Of a stretch of DNA of 34,676 bases, positions 29,550 through 34,676 are shown in pieces. This DNA comes from Mucidula mucida (Eukaryota > Basidiomycota > Agaricomycetes > Agaricales > Physalacriaceae). Below the pieces are notes generated by a model. The model was given only the letters and a program-made list of their open reading frames with translations. It was not told the origin of the DNA and ran no database searches. The translations under genes and the position numbers were made by a program. The DNA lies in the NCBI GenBank assembly GCA_015501055.1, contig JADNYV010000364.1:1-34676 (forward strand). The letters are read 5' to 3'. Within the stretch, counting starts at the first letter, position 1. The number at the start of each line of letters is the position of its first letter.

Positions 29550-29859
29550 TGTAGAGACACAGACTTCTCTGAGTGCAGCGTGCTCAGTTCGGACAGTGCG
29601 TGCGTGTGCGAATGGGTGTTCGATATTCTGTAGACTACGAGGAGCGCGATATAAGTAGTGTAAGTAAATGAATCCACGATGTGCTATTATAGTGTGTGTG
29701 AAGAGGTGAGACATGTAAGTAGAAGAATGAAAGAAACATGAGGTGATAATACGGGAGATGTGCTATTAAGAAGGGGTAAGTATCTAATCTAAGAGTCCAA
29801 GCTTATCAGTCCCGACGAGTCCGACCGACTGTGCGCCTAGCGCGAGGCGCGAACCTACA
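29550..29859 (-). repeat. Gypsy-2 5' LTR (right)
   Basis: 310 bp with TGTAG/CTACA ends. On the minus strand the internal side continues TCTGGTGACCACCGCAG; TGGTGACCACCGCA, starting two bases past the LTR, is at the right place for a primer-binding site, but I cannot name the tRNA. Confidence 0.92.
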
Positions 29860-30864
29860 CGTATGCACATCAAGCTTCGCTTGATAGACACCGGCGCGAC
29901 ACTCACGATACCTCCAAGAAACGGCACGGAGGAGCCGTCGACTAAATTGTGTATTTTCGATTTACCGGGTTGGTGAAAGCTTGATACAGAAGCGTTATTT
30001 ATGTTTCTTTGGGGTTTCAGGTAACGTTTAGATGTCGGTTTGGCTAGTTCTTCATTTTTGGATTTTAGAAGTATTTATGTACCTAGTTATCAAGTAATCG
30101 AGTATGCGACGCGTTAAGGCAGTATCCTCGTGTTCGTTCTAAAGCTGTTTTCAAAATGAAATTCGGGATACACGAGTTCGAATAAACTTCTTTCGGTTTT
30201 ATACCGAATGTCGTTCACACAGACGTGGCGGGCTGTCTGGTAAAGGCAAACACAGAACAGATCGATGAATAGACCGCGTCAACTCTGTCCAGATGCATTC
30301 GGGCTCCGGTGTTTCCCTTTCTGACGCCACCATGAGCAACATGCACTTCAGTGGGTGCTTATCAGGATTCAATCCGATTCTCGTTATCCTGACGTCAGAC
30401 AGGTTCTCTTTCACACTGCTATTCTGTCACATGCGAAGATGGGCGATGAGGAGATGAGCGATTGAATATCTGATGTTTTCTCTCGAATCTCATCGCGGAG
30501 AGCCTTCACAGCTCCGCTACATTCCTTCCGGACAACGCCGTTCGCTGGTAGTTACGTTCCCCATACGAAACGAAAACAATGTACACATCCAGACGACCAC
30601 ACGCCCAACTATCACTCTTCGGTGTTTGCCACAATCTCCGTGGGAGATGATGTTATTTTCAGCGGGATGCCATTGCCCATAGGCCACTTTTCCATCTTTT
30701 CGAGGATTCCCGAGCGTTTAGACCACAGTTCATGTGTTTAAGACCTTGGCAGCTATCATTTGGGTCAAACGAGTCATCTATAATGTTTTTAAAGGTATGC
30801 CCGACATGGCTGATCCAATCCAGACCTTTCTTCGCGCCCTTCACCTATACCTTCGTTCCCAATC
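29860..30864. other. Intergenic stretch without a recognised gene
   Basis: The first 115 bp right of the LTR hold a short plus-strand frame (29863-29976) with IKLRLIDTGATLTI, which resembles a retropepsin active site (D-T-G-A) but is too short to assign. The rest is AT-rich to 30200, then of mixed composition with short, overlapping, unconvincing frames. Confidence 0.4.
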
Positions 30865-32378
30865 ATGCCTGTGTATAACACGTGTGGCTTTTGGAAAGAT
30901 TCATCGCTCTCCATGGCACTTTGGCCGGAGGCTGCCGCCCCTAGAGTAGCCTCGTCCGGTTACTATACCGAAAAGTCAGGACACACCGTCGATCCTCGCC
31001 TGCACATAAACCCCTGGGCCGTGTATCAAGACGGCGAAATCGCAGACCCTTCTGTTAAATCTGTCGGCAACGGAAGTGGAGAATTCTCGTTGACGTTTGT
31101 TCCATCTTCTGTTCGTGACCATTCTCATTCTGAGGGCGCCATAGGTCGTGGTGCCAGTGATTCCGAGTCGGAATACTTCGATGATGATCTGAAACCATCC
31201 CATATCCGGAGGAGAAGAACGTATGGGAGACAGTGGATTCATTCACCTCGTATCGTGATCCAAGTTCAGGTAATGTGCCACTTACCTCGCAGCCGACAGT
31301 AGCTCATGATGCGGCGGCGTTTTCCGTAGATGGAGATGATATCGCCAATGACTTTGGAAACAATACTAGTCTGACTTCCATCCGATATCCTTTCTCGGTC
31401 GATACCCATCCGCGCGTCGGAGCGCTTTCTGATGCTACCCGGTCGCCATCGAGTGTATCTCGAGCGGGTCTGCGCCGACACTAACACGTCGCCACAGCGT
31501 GACAGGATACACCATCTCCCCAATACATTCTCGTGGCGTTCTAGCGACGCAGGGTTGGGGGTAGACGAGGTACCCACGTACACGGCAGCAATCTCCGGCA
31601 TTATATGATGGTGGGATTGAAGACGGTCTTGACCGTCTTCGTCTGGACGAATACCCTGACTTTGATCCCCTTGATGACCCCTTCCTTTTCGTGACGATGA
31701 TATCCCGGATCCTATCCCACAGGAAGCCAGACCTGGTCATCCGAACAACCCCAATCTCCTCTCCCGTGACTATGAGTGCTGCTCACCTCCCGGTGGTCGG
31801 TTATTTGTCGTCCTATATCTCCGCGCCAGCCCAAAAGACGAATTTTGCGAGTAGTTCTCTTTTACATGCACTTTCACCAAACCCTATGTGTGCGCGATCT
31901 GCGCCTCGGGATGACGGAGGTGTGTTCCTGGTAGAACGTGAACGAACCTCTGCCCGCACCAGGGCATCATCGCAGTCTAGGAAAGCTCCTAAAGCTTCCC
32001 GAGGCGTTGACGCAGCGGTTGTGCAAAATCGTCGCATGCGTCCAGTGCTATTTCACTGTACCAACTGCAGCGCAGCCGGGAAAGCATGCGACTTCACGTC
32101 AAAGTATTCTTTGAACAGTAAGTTATCGTTCGTATGAACGTTGGCTGGGCATTTACCTTTTCATATTCAGGACATATCAACTCTACCACTGCGGCTTCCT
32201 TGCATTCTGCGACTACCCAGGCTGTCAAATGACATTCCGCCACATCGTGTCTCTGAATCGACATGTCGCCAAAAAGCATCTCCAAAGCCACACTGAGATC
32301 GGTTTGACGAAGGCCCGCCAACGAACCCGGAAGAAGCTGCCGCCAGAGGCGAAGGCTCAGTTGCGCAACAAAGACTAA
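30865..32378 (+). pseudogene. C2H2 zinc-finger protein, decayed
   Basis: Begins MPVYNTCGFWKDSSLSMALW and continues with acidic, Ser-rich sequence (ASDSESEYFDDD). The frame breaks at about 31200 and resumes as YPEEKNVWETVDSFTSYRDP, then breaks again after about 31480. Later pieces such as GGIEDGLDRLRLDEYPDFDP (about 31610-31670) look like former coding sequence. The 3' end has the recognisable domain. A first finger, CTNC followed by DFTSKYSLNRHI, is completed across a 53-nt intron (32118-32170). After another frame break near 32180, a second finger CDYPGCQMTFRHIVSLNRHV (C-x4-C-x12-H-x4-H) is followed by a Lys/Arg-rich tail ending at TAA 32376-32378. The fingers suggest a former DNA-binding transcription factor. 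With at least three breaks it is unlikely to be functional as assembled. Confidence 0.6.
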
Positions 32379-33300
32379 GTGGGGCTAGAACTTCGAGGCC
32401 CAAAGGACTGACAGTTGTGGGCGCTAGTTGGTGTTAATTGATGTAGATACGATTTTGACGACAACGACGAAAAACTTGACGACTTCATCCTACAATTTGT
32501 TTATTTTCCGTAGGGTACTCACGACGAATAGCATTACTCGACTGTGTATACAGCATGATTGTAGTCCTGAATTTGACGTGAACAGGTTTCCAGCGTAGCG
32601 CGGTTTAGAGAAGTGGTTCTACTATCGGTTTCCGGACCATTGAGCACGATCCACGGGCTTACCTGTAGCACTTCAATTGACTTGGAAGTTGGGCGCCAGA
32701 TCGCTAGACGTGAATCGTTCCATAATGCGTCGGAAGACCCGGAAGAGCAAGTCTAGGCCTATTCGTGCTCACAAGTCCAATCATTTGCTCACGTGCTTGC
32801 CGTAAGCCTTTTTTCTTTTTCTTCAGGCCACCATCGCCGTGAAAGTCGCCTGGAATCGCTGTTCGCAAAGGGATCCAGTGCGCTACTGAAATCTAGCGAT
32901 CTAGATTGAATTGACTTACGGGTCAGTTACGTTCTGTTGACTAGTGCACTATTTTCCTGAAGTGGTTACAGAATCGCGTCTTTCTCGCCCTACTGCAGGA
33001 CTTTATGTTAATTTGACATTGGTCTCATGCGCACGAAAAGTGCTGGAACAATGTTTGTTCTCCTGGTAAAGCGCGCTGGTCCCGACGATTTGATGCTCTT
33101 CAGGATGGCCAGAAGCAGTTTCAGCCTATGTACGCTATATTTTTGTCTTAGCGCATTTAAGCTCAACTTTTGCTTCAGCTTGGTCCGAGCCATAGATGGC
33201 GGGCTTGATTTCTGATCGTTCGCCGTTCGCAACCCACGTTTGTGACACTAGCTTGGGCAAACTTTTCCGATGTGCAGCCTGGAATCGTCATGAGTGATTG
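32379..33300. other. Intergenic stretch without a recognised gene
   Basis: No convincing frame or family motif on either strand. The right end carries the tyrosinase promoter region. Confidence 0.45.
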
Positions 33301-33301
33301 C

Positions 33302-33307
33302 TATAAA
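33302..33307 (+). promoter_or_regulatory. TATA box of the tyrosinase gene
   Basis: TATAAA lies 39 bp before the ATG at 33341, implying transcription start near 33332 and a very short leader. Confidence 0.45.
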
Positions 33308-33340
33308 GGTCTCACTCTGGCGATCACTGTGTCTCAGACT

Positions 33341-34676
33341 ATGCATCCCATTGTCACTGGTCCGCGTCTCCAAACAAATGTCGCGCCGCGCCGCGATATA
33401 GTCGACCTTATTCAAGACCGTCTCCAGTTCTCTTTATACATCCAAGCACTACGTTAGTCGACAAGAGCGCGTCCTCCATGAAGCTGACGTTCTCTTAGAG
33501 ACTCTTACATCGAGGAGCCAAGACCACCGCTTTCATGGTTTGGCATAGGCGGGATTCACGCGCTCCCGAGGTTTCGTGGGCCGATGCCCCGCCTGTCCTA
33601 GACGCTTTGAAGAAGCCGTCCTACTTCTATTGCGCACATTCAACAGTATTGTTTCCCGTTTGGCATAGAGCCTACGTTTCTCTATTCGAGGTATCGTGTT
33701 TCCTATTGCTGGTGTCCCAAAGTGTGATTGAATCATCATCTATAGCAAGCTCTTCAAGCGTGCGCAGAGGAAATAGCGGCGAGATACCAGAATAACCGGG
33801 ACGCCTGGACGCGTGCCGCTAAAGATCTTCGTTCACCATATTGGGATTGGGCCACGAACCATCTTCCCGCCGAGGTCACCGAACTGAGAACGGTCAATAT
33901 ATATACCCAGAGTCCGAAGACGCGCTTGTCTCTGTTCCCAACCCCTTCTCTCATATCATTACCACCCAAAGCCAGATTTTGAAGTCGCTACTGAAACTGC
34001 TCGACATCCGATGAAACCCAGGGATGATGCGAAAAGCCTGAAAGCTCTGAAAGAGTAGGTTTTTTCTCTTCTCTCAACTCGCCTTGTGCTAATTCGTTGG
34101 CAGGGACCTTCTAGCTGGTGCACTGAACATTCGCAAGGACACGTACGACATGTTGCTTCGAACCAAGAATTGGGAACAGTTCAGCAATACATGTACGTCT
34201 AAAGGGTCCTGTATGTATGCACTTCGCTGCGTATTTCTAGTCGATCTCACATATTGATGTAGTTGCAAACAGCCTCGAACAGATACATAACGGCATGCAT
34301 GATCGCATCGGTGGGTGCGGCAGATGGGTGCTAACGATGCGGCTGGTAGGTCACCTTGTCTTCTACGCTCTGATTGTAAAGAAGCTGATACGCTTTTCAA
34401 CAGCTTACGACCCATATTTTGGCTACATCACACTAATGTACATTCAAACACGTACCCCACCTGGATCCGCCTAATAAGTCTTTCTAGGTTGATCGTCTGT
34501 TCTCTCTTTTGGCAGACTATACATCCTCTCGAATGGGTGCCTGAATCTCACCTTGATATTTGGTGAGCTTCCTTCTTTCATGTCTGTTCGTAAAACGCAT
34601 TCTTGTCCAGACTTGCTTCCTTCTGGAATACCCCTCGACATTCTTTCGCGCCACCAGGGCTTGCCTTGCGGATTGG
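33341..34676 (+). pseudogene. Tyrosinase (type-3 copper oxidase), frameshifted, 3' end outside window
   Basis: Tyrosinases oxidise monophenols and diphenols to quinones for melanin. Exon 1 (from ATG 33341) has PIVTGPRLQTN and QFSLYIQAL. The CuA site follows: GIGGIHALP, YCAHSTVLFPVWHRAYVSLF with the Cys-x-His of the thioether bridge. Next come AEEIAARYQNNRDAW and LRSPYWDWATN, then CuB in LEQIHNGMHDRIGG and YDPYFWLHHTNVDRLF. Clear introns are 33691-33745, 34056-34103, 34193-34262, 34350-34403, 34438-34487 and probably 34563-34610. Frame breaks: one base missing after GGIHALP at about 33566, and an extra T in TTTT at about 34505 (LFSL to WQTIHPLEWVPE). The first intron (about 33455-33485) and the last join are not resolved. 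A piece resembling the domain's FWNTP segment reaches the window edge; any C-terminal extension lies beyond. The breaks may be real or base-calling errors. Confidence 0.82.

Larger units (their letters stand above)
22986..29859 (-). mobile_element. Gypsy-2: full-length Ty3/gypsy element with frame breaks
   Basis: 6874 bp between 311- and 310-bp LTRs with TGTAG/CTACA ends. Order on the minus strand is gag with CCHC knuckle, protease, reverse transcriptase, RNase H, integrase, as in Ty3/gypsy. No chromodomain is present. The pol frame has one stop and the gag region several frameshifts, yet the LTRs show only two differences. The flanks are CAGAG (left) and CGTAT (right), so no target-site duplication exists. 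The left flank is gypsy-1 integrase sequence and the right flank is unrelated. Either the insertion was followed by deletion, or the copy was formed by recombination between two insertions. Confidence 0.93.

Noticed and set aside
1..34676. tRNA, rRNA or riboswitch genes
   Set aside because: No cloverleaf, rRNA core or known riboswitch pattern was recognised on either strand by reading; a tRNAscan-SE or Rfam search would be decisive.

Overview
This window looks like a repeat-rich accessory region of an agaricomycete (mushroom-forming basidiomycete) nuclear genome. The evidence is the many 48-70 nt GT-AG introns, three copies of the fungal-specific FunK1 kinase family, MYND-finger, F-box and C2H2-finger genes of the kinds expanded in Agaricomycetes, a mushroom-type tyrosinase, and Ty1/copia and Ty3/gypsy retrotransposons. 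No RNA gene or CRISPR array was seen. All calls come from reading the sequence; no database search was run.

Layout. 1-2188: the 3' end of an unknown gene, then an apparently intact four-exon gene with a mitochondrial presequence and four RRM-like repeats, the healthiest host gene here. 2446-11577: a duplicated unit made of a short 3' exon of an unknown gene plus a FunK1 gene (copy A), split by a nearly intact Ty1/copia element (2567-7926) with matching LTRs, a 5-bp target duplication, a half-tRNA-type primer site and one in-frame stop. 11578-13905: broken gene fragments, namely a MATE transporter C-terminus (minus) and a cyclophilin C-terminus (plus) abutting head to head at about 12361, and a damaged MYND gene. 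13955-19585: a second copy of the duplicated unit (FunK1 copy B, nearly complete) and a third truncated FunK1 (copy C).

20014-29859: an AT-richer decayed F-box/LRR gene cut off by the LTR of a chromodomain gypsy element (gypsy-1). Only the 3' end of gypsy-1 remains, because a second, complete but frameshifted gypsy element (gypsy-2, 22986-29859) sits against it. Gypsy-2 has almost identical LTRs but no target duplication. 30865-32378: a decayed C2H2 zinc-finger gene. 33341-34676: a tyrosinase gene running off the window, with both copper sites recognisable and at least two frame breaks.

The genes do not form one pathway. The locus reads as tandem duplication of a FunK1 unit, transposon nesting and gene fragmentation. 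FunK1 copies A and B share a nearly identical promoter plus N-terminus of about 640 bp but diverge afterwards, which suggests gene conversion. All three copies keep a CACGTGAC promoter block. Many breaks are single-base indels, so assembly error must be excluded before every broken gene is called a pseudogene.
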